DNA of 64,000 bases from Apium graveolens (GCF_009905375.1 NC_133653.1:96894609-96958608); one strand, 5' to 3'. Shown: positions 44,936 through 58,400, counted from the first letter of the stretch. Program-made: numbers and translations. The notes: generated from the sequence alone by a model not told the origin.

Positions 44936-47900
44936 TGTAATGCCCTCCAGACCCGGGGTATAAGTCTGGGGGTTACTAGCAAATCACCAAACCTGTACAA
45001 TCTGATTAACAATTAATAAAGAAATGAAATTAAACCCCTTTAACATTAACCAGGATCTTTTTTTAGGTTGAAGTATGAAAACAAGAACCACTAACTACTT
45101 TTATTACAAACCAACATTCAAAATCTTACAAACTCTCTTTATTACAAACCATTGTCTAATTCATCTTAAACTAAGTTCGACTTTTATTCAAACACACACA
45201 CTATCTATCAACACTCCACCTGCTCGGGCAACTCAAAGCTTTCTTCCTGGATTGGGATCAACACCTTGGGTATGAGAGGATCCCGAGGCTTGACCCGCTT
45301 CTTTACCACTCGAGTCCTGATGGGTTTCATATTCCTTCTTAACTGAAAATAATAAGGTGAATAACAACAAAAGGGGTGAGCCAAAAATTGCTCAACAAGT
45401 CCACAAAATATAAACAGTGTTAAAGTATTTTAAATGAATCCGTCATCCCGGGTATATCTGCAAAGATATAACCCCACGAGAATAGAAAGAAGGCCATTAT
45501 TGGCGAGTACAAATGAACTAAACTGGACACAAGTTTGCATCTATATTCTGCTAATCAGTCAGAATATAATGCAGATCCATATCTCAATATATAGATCCAG
45601 TCGGGTACCCAGGCACTACGGCCCACGTCGAGGCACCAGTCATCCCGGTCCTCAGGATTAAGACACACTCAATCCCAAAATATCATTATCCAGTCCATCG
45701 GTTAGCAACCGGAACAATCGGTATGCTTTGACATATTCTAATCACCAGAATATATCAATCTCAATGTATCGTCAATGGAATATGAACCAAGTATCGTAAG
45801 AAATGGAGAAATCAAGAATCGAAATAAAATATGAACAAAGGAATAGCAAGTGTGTATCAGTGATTAAGAATAATAATCAAAAGAGTGCAAATGTGATAAG
45901 CATTTGAATCAATATCATTATTCTGAAAGTAGAATAGGGGAAAAACTTGCCTTTTGCGCGACTCACTGCAATTAGATCACTTTCATCTATCACCTTGGAC
46001 TTATACCGACTCAACTTGCCTGGCTGCCTTAGCTTCTGTTGGCAAAACAGACTGGTTAAGTCACGTCGTACTTCATTTATATCTTGAATCGACTTCACAC
46101 CATTCCTAACATCTACCCATGCGCTTATGACTGACTCATATATTACTTACTAGCAATTAAGACTCAACTAACCACGTAATACACATAAGCACATAGGCAC
46201 ATAATCATTTTTTATAGTTAAAATAATTTTTAGAACTAAAATCGACTCGCTGATCGCTCAACTAATCGTTATCTGACTCATTTCCCATTTTTCGGACTCG
46301 TCTCGGCACGCATTACGACTGATAATCAAACATGTAACAAAATCAACTAATTTTTAGAAGAAATTAAGCTTTGATATTATTTTTAATGAAGAGAATTCAT
46401 TTTTCTGAGTCAATAGGCTTTCGTTTCACTCGAATCGGACTAACGGTTGAATTATTATTAATTAAACACTGATAATTCCATTTATTATTCACTATAAATA
46501 ATTATTATTAATTTTTAAAACTCAAAAATAATTTTTAAATCATTATTTAAGAAAAATCAGAATTAAAAATGATTTTTCTATAATTTTTGGAATTAAAATG
46601 AATTTAATATGATTTATTGAAAATTATTTGATTAATTATCAAAATAATTATTAAATAATAATTAAATAATAATTAAATAATGAATAATTAAGAAAATAAT
46701 TCAATCTGATTTTTAGAAAATAATTCATAATTATTTATAATATAAATCAGTTAATTAAACAATTAATTAATCAATTTATAAAATAAATAAATATATTTTT
46801 AGAATTAATAAAAACTAAATTAAATTCAAAATTCAAGAAACATATGTCAGAAAACCATTCCTGACAAAATCAGATCAAACCCGGGTATTTTACACGGGTC
46901 AAACGGGTCGAAATCCGTGTCGTGAAGAACACGCCGGATTTTGCCCAGAATCCGGCCACCGGTGCAGAATCCGGTGAGCCATTTTCAGGCCAAAAACGGA
47001 ACCATTTGGTTCATTTTTAAGCTGAAATCAATTCCAAATCACTTCATCAATCTGATTCCGGCCACAACATACCAAAAATATCTCAGAATCTTCATCTCCG
47101 GTCAAAAATCGAATTCAAATCCGGCCAAAAACCTATCTTTTGATTCTGTAAACCAAACTTAACGTTCTATAGTGCAAATTGAAGCTAAGAACATATACAA
47201 TCAAAGCCCTAACATTACAAAAACCAAATATTCACATAAATCATCGAGTTGTGTTTTGAAAATCCGACATAAACCCTAGAAATCGTGAATCATTATCCAG
47301 GAATCGTTTGTTCAATTAAACACCATGAATCAACTGTAAATCATCTAACAAAGCTATATCAATCATAAAAACATCATAATAACCCCAGAATCAAAAAGTC
47401 CTAATTCGAACATAAACCCTAGAATTTGAAAATCAAAAACTACGAATTAAAACGTGAAATTGATGCTAGCAATAAAAAGAACAGATCAAAACCTTCGATT
47501 TGGATACTCGAACTGCTTGATTTGGTACAGAAATCAGATCAAAATCAACGATTGAATCCTCAACCCGAATTTGTTCAACCCGACCCGGCTGTAGAGAATT
47601 TTGTATATTTTTCTGATTTTTAATTAATAATTATGATTAATTAAATTAAAATTAGGCTATTTATAGTAGTAAAATTAATACTCCTAATTAAAATTAAGGC
47701 CCTAATAGTGCACTTTTTAAAATTAATAGGCCCCTAATTTTATAATTTTTGAGTATTAAAATTTAATTTATAAATATTTTATATATACAATATATATGCC
47801 AAAATTTCCCAAAAATTGTGAATAATACAAAAATGCAAAGAAATAATATAAATGAAAGTCCTATAATTTTATAAAAATAAAAATGTGATTTTTGTGGGGT

Positions 47901-48258
47901 TTTTGACACCCAATGGGGCCCGGAAAAGTCATTTCTCGTAAAACAAGAAAATTTATAAAATATCTAGATGTTCAGAATAATGCGATTGTAAAAGCCATTT
48001 GATGAAAAATAAGGCTCATTATTTTATTTGAAATACTGGCTTTAAAATCATTGTTTGGGTCGTAAAACGTTTGAAATGAAAACGATGAATGCCTAATAAA
48101 ATATCTGAAAAATACCTTAAAAATACAAAAATGACACGAAATGCATGTAACACATAACAAACAGGGTTTAATAGATAATCACACATAAATGACACATTAA
48201 CATACCTTATTGATTATGATTCTGATATAATATAAACGTAAATTTCCCAGTCGTTACA
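44936..48258 (-). repeat. 5' LTR of G1
   Basis: 3323 bp, TGTAATGCCCTCC to GTCGTTACA. Relative to the left LTR it holds about 66 extra bases near 47130 and a shorter AT tract near 46650. TATAAATA box (minus sense) at 47657-47666, so U3 is about 590 bp and R plus U5 about 2.7 kb, unusually long. Confidence 0.85.
47657..47666 (-). promoter_or_regulatory. TATA box of the G1 5' LTR
   Basis: CTATTTATAG reads CTATAAATAG in element sense, a perfect plant TATA. The same box is at 38329-38338 in the 3' LTR. The related G3 LTR has CTATTTATAA at 56403-56412. It gives the probable start of the genomic RNA about 2.7 kb before the PBS. Confidence 0.55.
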
Positions 48259-48263
48259 TTCCG
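48259..48263. repeat. Target site duplication of G1, right copy (TTCCG)
   Basis: It matches 35645-35649 exactly. Confidence 0.8.
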
Positions 48264-48830
48264 GCTTCTGAGCTTTACATTCATTAGCCAAATGGCCCTT
48301 CTGATTGCATTAATAACATGTCATATTAATCTTATTGCACACTTCTGGATGCTTCTTCCTACAATGCTTATATTCAGCCCTTGGTGGCCTATTCTCCCTT
48401 GCTTGGCCTTGATTATGGTGGTAACTCCCTTGGTTATCTTGCCTTATATTTATTTCTCCTTTCCTATGGGAATTCCCACTCTTGTGGAACTCAATCTTCT
48501 TCACATCTCTGTCTTGCGGATTCCCTGATCCTAATCTATCTCCGCGAAAAGACATCTTCCTTTTCTTGTTATCTCTATCTTTCCTGGATTGCACTCCGTT
48601 ACTCTCAATGAAAGCCGCTTTCTGTACTGCTCCTGCATAAGGAGTAATCTCAAACATTGATACCTTATCTCGAATCCAATACTCAAGGCCCTGTTAAAAC
48701 CTTTTGGCCTTCTCTTCCTCGGTATTCACATACTTCATCACAAATCTCGACAACTCCGTAAACTTCTCCAGATATAGTTCCTTGAATTTCTCCCAAGCAA
48801 TCGTTTGAGTTTCCTCCAAAGCTCACACTG
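48264..48830 (-). pseudogene. gag: Zinc-knuckle part of O gag, right part
   Basis: It holds KHCRKKHPEVCNK and then a CYxCNQKGHLANEC-type knuckle (stop in between), the other half of the zinc region cut by G1. A basic Asn/Arg-rich part precedes it (48640-48400). It joins 35644 across G1. Confidence 0.65.
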
Positions 48831-49233
48831 AATCCTACCAATTGATAACTTCACCTTTCAGGAAATAACTAGCATACACCGTCTTTTGATCTTCTCCTAG
48901 TTGGACTAACTCAAAGGCTATTTCCATCTCTATTATCCATGTGTTGGCTACGACTAGATTAGTAGTATCATGAAAAACAGGAGGGTTTACATTCTGAAAA
49001 GCTTTAAAAGTCACAACTGGTCGAGGAGGTACTGGTGGATCTTGTTGATGTTGGTGTTGATCATGGTTCTCTGGGATTCGAAATTGTTGTTGTTGGAACT
49101 GTTGTTGAAGAGTTTGGTATTGCTGAGATATTGCATTGGTTTGTTGTTGCAGGGTTTCCAATATTCGAAGGATATTGGGGTCTGTTGTGGTTGTAGTAGA
49201 AGTACTGGTTTGCTTCGAATTTTTAGGTGACAT
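48831..49233 (-). pseudogene. gag: gag (capsid start) of O
   Basis: ATG at 49233 (MSPKNSKQTST). A Gln-rich tract (LQQQTNAISQQYQTLQQQFQ) then PPVPPRPVVTFKAFQNVNPP and TWIIEMEIAFELVQLGEDQK of the capsid. It is open to TAG near 48835. The same order as G1 and G3 gag. The upstream open frame to 49278 lacks support. Confidence 0.75.
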
Positions 49234-49565
49234 ATTTCTGAAATAAAAGATGTAACAAAATAGTTGTGAATATTTCACATATTTGGAAGTTTGGGTGTTA
49301 CAAAGTTAATGTGATCACATGCATTCGGATTCCAATTATTAACAGCAGGGGTAATGCATGGTTCTAAACATAGAAGCAAAAGAGAACTGGTATTAAAACA
49401 AAATGATGGTGCATAACTGAGAACAGAATTAGGATACATCACAACCGAATAAAGTCTGAATTTAAAGGTTAACATCATAGTCTGAAAGATACAATAACAT
49501 AGAAGGTAGCCAACTGGAAAAGGAAATAGGAATTTCGCTCCTAATTTCGGCCTGATAATCAACCT

Positions 49566-49925
49566 CTAAGACTCCTCATTATCGTCTCGAGCTATTACGG
49601 TCTCATCCCACTGTTCCCCTTGAAGCATCTTCACAACATCATGGAGTTCATCCGCTACCATCTAGATGGTATACTGGCTACTGTGGTCACGGTGTGCTAG
49701 CATCTCCCCGAGTTTAGCGTTAACCAACTGCGTCAATGACTCAAGTCTTGCAATCAGTTATGCCTTAGGTTCCTCCCTAAGTCGTTGGTCATCCTCAAAA
49801 TCTACATCCATTTGCTTCATCAGCCAGTCGTACTTCCCCTGGAGCCTATCGAACTCAAGCCTCAAGTCAGCACACACGGAGAAAGCAATAGTATCGGATG
49901 GCGCCGAAGATAAGGAAGAATGCAT
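49566..49925 (-). pseudogene. Pre-gag ORF of O
   Basis: ATG at 49925 (MHSSLSSAPSDTIAF) to TAG 49566, 120 codons with an in-frame TAA and TAG. It is a charged, helical text (LEFDRLQGKYDWLMKQMDVD, then LARLESLTQLV-type) that looks like a coiled coil. It lies between PBS and gag, as in G1 and G3, but I cannot align it with them beyond the short MxSS start. Bases 49234-49565 are leader with no feature. Confidence 0.45.
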
Positions 49926-50069
49926 CCTTTGTTGAAAAGCAATATATATACATATACGAAAGAAATATTAGCGACATACTCGAATAATATCTACATACAC
50001 TCTCATATTATCTATATATATTTATATATCCTATAACCTATTTGGACTGTTCAGGGACTCTAAACCTTA

Positions 50070-50081
50070 GCTCTGATACCA
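50070..50081 (-). promoter_or_regulatory. Primer binding site of O
   Basis: GCTCTGATACCA, exact complement of the tRNA-Met site, 5 bases from the LTR start near 50087. Confidence 0.85.
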
Positions 50082-50086
50082 AAACC

Positions 50087-53000
50087 TTTCAAAACCTGAA
50101 ATTATAACTAAAAGATTACAACTAATAAATATGATTATTACAAACGGTTGTTTACAACATAATCCAAGATCGTAAAGGATCAGTGTTTGAACAGTCCAAC
50201 ACTAACAGCTATTACATCTTTTACATAGCTATCGGTCCTCACACGAATGCTGACTATACAACCTGAGCTCTTACATAAGCCTCAGCATCTTCATTGGTAG
50301 ACTTACGAGCAGTCTGCTTGAATCTAACCATACTTGCTAGCTGAAATAACATGAATAAATTCCAAGAAGTGAGCCAAATGCCCAGCAAGTGATATAATGA
50401 GATAAAAATTAGAAATATAGAAATTCATAATTCAAAGTTAGGGTAGATGGCATCATTATTCGAATCAAGGAATTTTTAAAATCAATAATTGCTCAAAAAT
50501 CATGTTCTGACAATATGGATTACAGCCGGTGATCAGCCACGAAGTAATCCAGAACCTCGCCGGGTTCTAACAAATTTCTAACAAATTTTAATTGGGATCC
50601 CTAGGCAACTTTTAAGCCTAATGTAATAAGTGTGAAAGGGACATGCATCTTAGTCCAATCCACTAATCTCAAGAAAACATTCTTTTATTTGAAAATCATT
50701 TTTAAGTAATTATCTTTTATAAAACTGATGCTAGAGGGAAGTTACAAAGATTCTAAACAAGGATATCAATTGTTCCATTTTCAAGGAATTCTAGACAATA
50801 GAGTTACAACTATAAATCAAGGATTCGAATTAGAACTCTTATCAGAAATGAATTATCTTCTCACTAGTATAGGCATCAAGGATAAAGAATTAATGATTCA
50901 AAAGTAGGAACTATTTATGTGGATATCACATAATTCACAAGTTTAAGATCATAAGCATGATATCATAAGGCTCAATGACTAAGGAAGAAAGTATTGAAAG
51001 AAGTATATCAATAATCAATAGGTTAAGGCAAAATAGTTGCATATGATAACTTAAAAGCATTGATGAGTATAAGCATTTCCTTGTGAGAATAAAATTGAAA
51101 CCACGAACGATAAGGTTGAGAAACTTGCCTTTCCTAAAGTTCTTAATCAACACAAAAGCAACCTTGAGCTCCACTACTCAACTTTGATGGCAAGAGTCTT
51201 TACTCTATCTTATCTTGAATCTACACATATAATACAACCTCATTACTAAAGGTCCTACACACAACTCGAAGGACTCTTAGATACTACTCGACTTTAATGC
51301 AACACATAGGTACTACTTACACGAGTTCACTTATTATCATGCATTTCTATCACATAATAACTTAGTGCACATAATCACATATAATTATAAGTAGTCACAA
51401 GGCATTTAGTTCACATAATCATACGAGTATCGATTGATCTAGAGACTCTCCACCCTTGATCACTCGATTCTTCTTATTCCTCATTCTTAGTCACCAAACT
51501 TTGGAATTCGAAGTACTATAAATCTAATTCTCTTGAATATTCTTAGAAAAATATCTTAAACTGACCTTAATTTATCTTATAAGTGTCAATTAGCACCTAT
51601 GCCTCACTTAATTGAACTCATAAACACCTTACACAAACCCAACCTTCCTGAATGCATCATTCGGCAACACCTTATGTTCCTTGGAAAAAAGAACATTTCT
51701 ACTTAATGCATTCACTCAACTCTGACTTTTCCTAACTCCTAACTCATAAACTATCTTCTGAACTTGGTTTGACAATAAGGCATCACTTGGGCCTACCTAT
51801 GGCTTCCTATAAAGTTGACACAATTCTGCATATTGCAACTTTGCAAACTGCCCTGTTTTAACCAACTTAAAACCCACTAATATTGCTCTAAGGTTGATTA
51901 TAATGGCTTTATAACCTTTCTTAGACTCCTTTACATCATTAAAAATCAATTCCCTAGTTTAACTACCCAAATCTAGCCTATCCTAGACCATAAAACACTC
52001 CCATACCAAAATTGTCCCTATTTTGGGTTGCTCTCGGTTTTACACCAATGCACCCGCCAAAACACAATGTTTTACTCGATTTATGGTTAATTGTCTCAAG
52101 ATTATATCAAGTCCCAACACTCTGGAGCTTGGGCCTGCTAGGACCTCACTAATGCTCACTCAAAACTCACTAAACGTTCGACAAAATTTTAACTCATGGC
52201 TCGAACTACGCTACCCTTTCTTCCTTGATTCCATTCGGCTATAACCAACCTCCCAAAAAGGACAACCCAAACTAACTCACTAACCTTCTTGTTCTTCCTA
52301 TTATCTACCTATGAGATCATTACATACTCTAAAATTATCAAAATATCATTATATAAACATAACTAAGCATGTATAACACTTAATCACATTTTTGAATTTA
52401 TCTTGCATATATTCGAATATTAATCTCAAGTCAAATCATGATATCCACGAATTAAGCTCACTTAACAAGTTAACATACTTTATTTAAGGAAAATAAGAAA
52501 TTAACTAGTGCATGCAAGTAAAATTCGAACCAATAATAGCACTTAATCATAGGATAACTAGTCTCAAATGTACATTATTAGCACTTACTAAGTTTTAGTA
52601 CCAAAAACCAACATGCAAGTACTTATAATCAATAATTCAGGTAAAGCATGGCATGCAAAAGGTTTAGCTAGGGAACTCATGATAACACCAAGTTTTAGCC
52701 ACATGCAAAAGGTTAAATCAACATGCAAGACCTAATAAGATAAGGATCATAGAAATTCATGACATGCAAAAGTTTTTACTAAGAAAACATGATTTGATCA
52801 ACATGCAAGTGCCTATACTAACATTCAAGCATTTATGTAACTATATATCAAGAAAAACATGGCATGCAAGAGTTTAAGATAACATGCAAGAATAAAACTA
52901 TAGAGATCATTGACATGCAAGAGTTTAAACCAAGATATATGCCTTGAAAACATGATTGTTACACTAAAAGCTTTGAATGCAAACAAGGAAACTAAAATTT

Positions 53001-53668
53001 GGTTCCATTAGACTCCTTAAAAGCCATTTCCGAATGGTGGGGAGGGGAAATGGTGGGAGTATAACACTTCACCAACCATAACCATCTCCAAAAATGATGT
53101 GTCTCATGGTTTGGACCTTAAATTTATAAGAATCAAGGCCTTCCACTTGAGTTGCTAAGTATACTAGGCATGCAACACTTAATCACTTTAATCTCAACAC
53201 AAAACATATAAGAATGAATTGAACAAGGGGTGTAGGGTTATATTACACTAAGATCTTGATGGATTGAGTGAAATTGAGGGAGTGTGTGTGTATGGTTCGG
53301 CCGAGAGGAAGAAAAGAGAGGGAGAGAGAAGAGAGTGGAGCAAGTGAAATGAGAGAATGATTACTCTTTTCCAACTTGGTGAGTTTTATGAATTTGTTTT
53401 GGAATTGGAATTGGAATTGAGAATTTACTAGCTTGTCCTTGTAGTAATACTACTAAAGTTTGCATATAAGGGTAATTTAGGAATTTGGCTAGTAGAAAAG
53501 ATGTTAGTGTGATTGAAAATGACATTGGTGTCCCTCTCTCCTTTTGGATGATCAAATGCATGCAAGGACATAATAGTGATCCACTAATTATTTTTCAGAT
53601 TATCAAATATCTTTGAAAAGAAATATTTTTATAAATCAAAATATAATTCCATAAGTCAAAAAAATTAA
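50087..53668 (-). repeat. 5' LTR of O, cut by G3
   Basis: It starts TTTCAAAACC (the left copy has TGTCACAGGCC) and follows the 3' LTR with many substitutions and small indels to 53668. The remaining part (about 340 bases by the left copy) should lie beyond the window, after G3. Confidence 0.75.
53664..53668. repeat. Probable target site duplication of G3, left copy (ATTAA)
   Basis: ATTAA precedes the LTR TG at 53669. The right copy lies beyond the window, so it cannot be confirmed. Confidence 0.4.
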
Positions 53669-56600
53669 TGTGGTGCCCTCCAAACCCGGGTCAGAAGTTT
53701 GGGGTCCACACACACACCCACCTTATTTATAACCTGGTTATAACAATAATAAAGATAATAATAATATGCAGTGACCCTACTTACCAACTACCACGGACCG
53801 TAACAGGTTAAAGTATGTACACAAGCCACACACACACTTTATATTACAAACATCCAAATCCCAACTATTCAAACTCAGAACTGAGTATTAAATATTATTA
53901 CAAACTTTTACAAACTTAAATTATCTCAAAAGATGCCTGCTACCTTAACTCGATCAACCTGGACCCCTAGCTCTCGCACTGAATTGGGGATCCTCGCTAC
54001 CAACTGGTTCATTCTTAACTGGAAAAGAACATAAACAACATCGCACAAATGAGCTAACTAGCTCAGCAAGTCTCAATGACAAGACTGAGAATAATGATCA
54101 TCAAGTGGAAAGGGTTATGATATCAAGTGAACAATGAATTATGAATCATGATTTAGAATTGAATATTATATTTTTATTTTAAAAACCAAGGTTAGGCTGC
54201 TGATCAGTCACGCACTAACCCCGAGAAAAGCACACAGCACTGCTCTAACTACTGGATCCAAGGCACACATTGGCCTAACTTGACCATTAATATGGTCTGA
54301 CCACGAATCTGGTCTATAAAAACAATCCAATTCTAACATGATAACATAATAAACAATGTAAAGCAATAAACAGAATCATAAATAACAATGGATGTTTGAT
54401 AATAAAATGGTTTCAACCTTTACAAAAGATCATTGTGGCAATTTCCAAGCTTGGCTGTTAAGTAATGAAAGAATTGGATAACAAAGGAATCAACGTTTCA
54501 AGGTTTCAAGGATTTGGTTTCTCAAAGCATAAGGTATAATGGTTTGAAAATGTAAGTAATCCGGTTCAGTGTTTGGTATTTAGTTTGTATGTATTTATGG
54601 AGTAGTATCGTATATTTATGGTTCATATTTGGGTATACAACAATCAATGGTTTAGAAAGAATAAGGTTTACAGCTCAAGATCAATAACTAGAATCAGGGT
54701 TTAAGGTTTAGTGCTTCAAAGCACTTGCAATATAAAACAGGACTATCAAGCAACTACAATATATATCGAGAAAGTTCATAACACTTGCCTGGTACTAGCT
54801 TGCTATACTGTACTAACTTCCAATTACAACCGTCTATTCCTCGACTATCTGTTTCCCTTTCCTACTCCTTGCCTCTTCTGCTCACATATCATAAGCATCT
54901 ATCAATATTCAACTCATATGATTCTATTCGATACACACTTCTATCTACCCTTCGTTATACCCAAATCCGATTAACGGACTGAAAGTTATGCAATAAACAA
55001 GTAAACATCGAACATATAGACCGATAATCAATCAACAAGTCACATATAACACGTAACACGTCAAACAATCAATGATATATTATTTATAAAGGAGTCTCGG
55101 TTTGTAAACAGGCTTTCGGGTATTTAAAATGATTTTTAAAATATTTTTCGGAATTAAAACGGGTCGTTGGATAAATTTTAAAGCAATAAACAGGGTTTGG
55201 TTGGCCAAATCTGGCTCCAAAACAATGTTATAATAATTATCGAGCCTTGAAAACAATTTAAAATAATATATTAAAGCTTGAAACTATTTTTCGGAATTTT
55301 TAAATTATTTTTAATAATTAAATCTAATTAAATAATTAATTAAAATCAATTAATAATTAATTAAATCAGTTAATTTTTGAAATTAATTGACCAATTAATC
55401 AATTAATTATTAACTAAAATTAATTAACTAATTAATTCAAATTTATTTTTGAATTAAAAATAAATTTTGGAATTAAAATAATAATTTTTGGAATTTTAAG
55501 AAATTAAAAATGAATTTTTATAATTAAAATAAATAGAAATATGATTTTTAAACATTTTTAAAACAGGAATCCTATTTTTGCAAACTCTGGAAACTTCATG
55601 GACCAAACTACATCGTCCCCAAAAGTTTAGGTATCAAACTGTAATTTTACAGGGGGGTCGCCGGAAAATGCCGTGTCTCGCCGGAGAAGACGATTCAGGG
55701 ATGCTCAGGTCACCACCACCTCCAGATATGATCTACACCACACCAGGAATCTAACCATGCCATCAAATCACACAACCCATCCCTGAGTTGGCCGGAATTT
55801 GGAAACCGGCGAACTCGACGTGAACTTAAAATCACAACTCCCTTCGATTCACGAATCCTCTGTTAACGAGCTATATACCAATCGATTGTTAATTTCATAA
55901 GGAACACAACCCACTATATATCAATAGCTAATAACCCCTAGATCAAAAAGCCCTAAATTTCAATTAAGAACATTCATACGGATTATAAACCCTAATTTCA
56001 AAATTCGAAAATCAAACTCAATTTTGAACATGTTATTGAACTCCAAATCAGTCATATAATATATCAAAATCATCAGGAAAACAAGCTCTACAACATGCAA
56101 TCATCAAATCATTCAAACAATCATCTGAACAAAAATTCATATTTTTAATTAAAATAATTCGAAAATAATAAAAATTATAAAAAAATAACCTTGATTTCTG
56201 CAGGTGTATGGATCACAGATTCTGAAAGTACTCCTCAAGACCTTCGATTTGGTTACTCGAGCTTTCCAAACAGAGATCACTAACACCTCAATTTGTTGGT
56301 TTGATATTCAGAAAGGTTTATGAATATATGAATTTTCTCTGTAAAAACTATATAATTACTGTTTGTAAATGATTTTCGGTACGAAATAAAATACGGTAAA
56401 GGCTATTTATAATTACGGAAAATTAGTATCCCATTGGATCATTCTGGATATAAAATGGTACGTTTATTTATAAAAACTGATCCAAACGGTACCGATTTTC
56501 GGGATAATTATCCAAATCAGTACAATTTGTACTGCGGTCTTGGTCTCAGCGCCTGGTTACACGTATTACGAGGTGATAATTGTGATAGTTTAATAAAAAG

Positions 56601-57170
56601 ATCTCGTTTATCAAAAATATGAGTTTTATTAATTTACCGAAACGAATAATGTATAGAGAATGTTGCGCCGGGACCCGCAAAGGACAAACCGTACTCTGGA
56701 TCGAAAAAGTCGAAACATGGAAAATGCTCGGAACATTGCAATTAGGTTAGGAAGGAGTTCTCGGAAGAGTTTCGGGTTATAAAAATGTAAAAACGGATGA
56801 CGTCGGTTGGTTCCCGATTGTATAAAATAGTTAGGAGTTCTCGGAAGAGTTTCAGGTTATAAAAACATAAAAACGGATGACGTCGGTTGGTTCCCGATTG
56901 TATAAAATAGTTTTTAAATACTCGGAAAAAGATTTTATAAAATCCATATATTTCCTATAAAATCATAAATCAACATAAAAATAAATAGGAATATATGACA
57001 ATTATTTATATTTTATTTTGAACATATAAAAATTAAAATACTCAATTAATATTATTTTTAAACATCCAAACACATTTAACACTTAACAAATAATTCACAG
57101 AATAAATACTAAACATACATAATAAGTATTTATTATCAAAATAATTACACGGTATATCCCAGATATTACA
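53669..57170 (-). repeat. 3' LTR of G3
   Basis: About 3.5 kb, TGTGGTGCCCTCC to GATATTACA. Hairpin-like end CCAAAC...GTTTGG (53680-53703). TATAAATA-type box (minus sense) at 56403-56412. CCGG-rich patch near 55657-55690. An 80-base tandem duplication at 56753-56910. Confidence 0.85.
56753..56910. repeat. 80-bp tandem duplication with TGACGTC in U3 of G3
   Basis: Units at 56753-56830 and 56833-56910 (AGGAGTTCTCGGAAGAG... to TATAAAATAG) differ at only a few bases. Each has GATGACGTCGG, an ACGT-core bZIP-type site. The TATA box is about 340 bases downstream in element sense, so this is an enhancer-like position. Confidence 0.7.
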
Positions 57171-57188
57171 TCATTCCCCCCTTAAAAG
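57171..57188 (-). promoter_or_regulatory. Polypurine tract of G3
   Basis: TCATTCCCCCCTTAAAAG directly follows the LTR end and reads as a purine run in element sense. Confidence 0.75.
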
Positions 57189-57208
57189 GATCATATCCTC
57201 AGAATCTC

Positions 57209-58400
57209 CTAAGAAAACAAATGAGGGTACTTTTCTTTCATATCACTTTCTAACTCCCAGGTTGACTCTTCAACCTTTGGGTTTCTCCACAATACTCTTA
57301 CTAACTTTACCATTTTATTTCTTAATACTTTCTCTCTTTCCTCTAGAATCTCTATCGGACTCTCTACATATGACAAATCTGCCTGAAACTCTATTGGCTC
57401 ATATTCTATTACATGCCTGGAGTCTGGATATACTTCTTAAGCATCGATACGTGAAAAACATTGTGAATGTGCTCCATGTGCGGAGGTAACGCCAACTCGT
57501 AAGCTACTTTGCCAACGCGCTTTAAAATCTTAAAAGGTCCAACATATCTTGGGCTCAGTTTTCCTTTCTTTCCAAATCTCGTCAATCCCTTCAACGGTGA
57601 TACTTTCAGTAATACCAAATTTCCTTCTTCGAATTCCATATTTTTCCTTGTTTGATCTGCATACTTCCTTTGGCGGTCTTATGCTGCTGTCAATCTCTTT
57701 AGGATAACTTCAACAACTTCCTTCGTCTGCTGTACAAATTCAAGTCCAAGTATTTTGTGTTCTCCTACTTCGTCCCAATATACAGGAGATCGACATTTGC
57801 GTCCATAAAGAGCTTCATAGGGTGGCATTCCAATACTAGCGTGATAACTGTTATTGTAAGCAAATTCTACCAGGGGTAAATGCTCGTCCCAACTTCCTTT
57901 GAAATTAATAGCAAAAACATGTAACATGTCTTCGATTATCTGGATCATTCTCTCACTCTGGCCATCCGTCTGTGGATGGTAACCCGTACTCATATTCAGT
58001 CTCGTTCCCAAACATTCTTGAAAACTCTTCTAAAATCTTGAATTAAATCTCGGATCTTGATCGGATAAGATAGATACAGGAACTCCATGATGAACTACAA
58101 TTTCTTTCAAGTACATATGGACTAACTTGTCGAGTGAAAATCTTTCATTTATAGGCAGAAAATGAGCTGACTTGGTAAGTCTATCCACTATAACCCATAT
58201 GGCATCATGATTAGATTTTGTCCTTGGTAATCCAACTATGAAATCCATGGAAATATGCTCCCACTTCCACTCTGGAATCTCCAATGGTTGTAATAATCCG
58301 TTTGGTCTCTGATGCACTGCTTTAACTCTCTGACATGTATAACATCTGCTAACCCATTCCGCAATTTCCCTCTTCATATCTGGCCACCAATAATTTTCCT
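57209..58400 (-). pseudogene. pol: Integrase core end and chromodomain of G3
   Basis: Integrase continues from the block above through 58011-57679 (MSTGYHPQTDGQSERM, YEALYGRKCRSP). A TAA at 57679-57681 replaces CAA seen in G1. Then 57639-57440 has [17 protein letters not shown] and [23 protein letters not shown] one-base deletion near 57430 shifts the frame. The chromodomain (ILEERE, VLWRNPKVEESTWE) then reads whole to KYPHLFS, with TAG at 57209-57211. Confidence 0.8.

Larger units (their letters stand above)
35650..48258 (-). mobile_element. Gypsy retrotransposon G1, Tekay/Del type, complete but dead
   Basis: Two LTRs (35650-38929 and 44936-48258), TTCCG duplications, PBS, an extra pre-gag ORF, gag, zinc knuckles, protease, RT, RNase H, integrase and chromodomain, all in minus order. 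It is full-length at 12.6 kb. It is inactivated by several nonsense codons, a deletion in RNase H and loss of the likely gag start codon. The LTRs differ by point changes, a shortened AT tract and a roughly 66-bp segment present only in the right copy. Confidence 0.85.
28310..53668 (-). mobile_element. Gypsy retrotransposon O, Tekay/Del type, carrying G1 and G3
   Basis: A 3' LTR (28310-32142), PPT, pol with chromodomain, protease, gag, pre-gag ORF, PBS and 5' LTR (50087-53668, cut by G3) lie in minus order. The RT-RNase H-integrase order and the C-terminal chromodomain place it in the Tekay/Del chromoviruses, which have long LTRs. G1 is inserted in gag (35650-48258) and G3 in the 5' LTR. The coding part has many stops and at least two deletions, so O is the oldest of the three. 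Confidence 0.75.
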
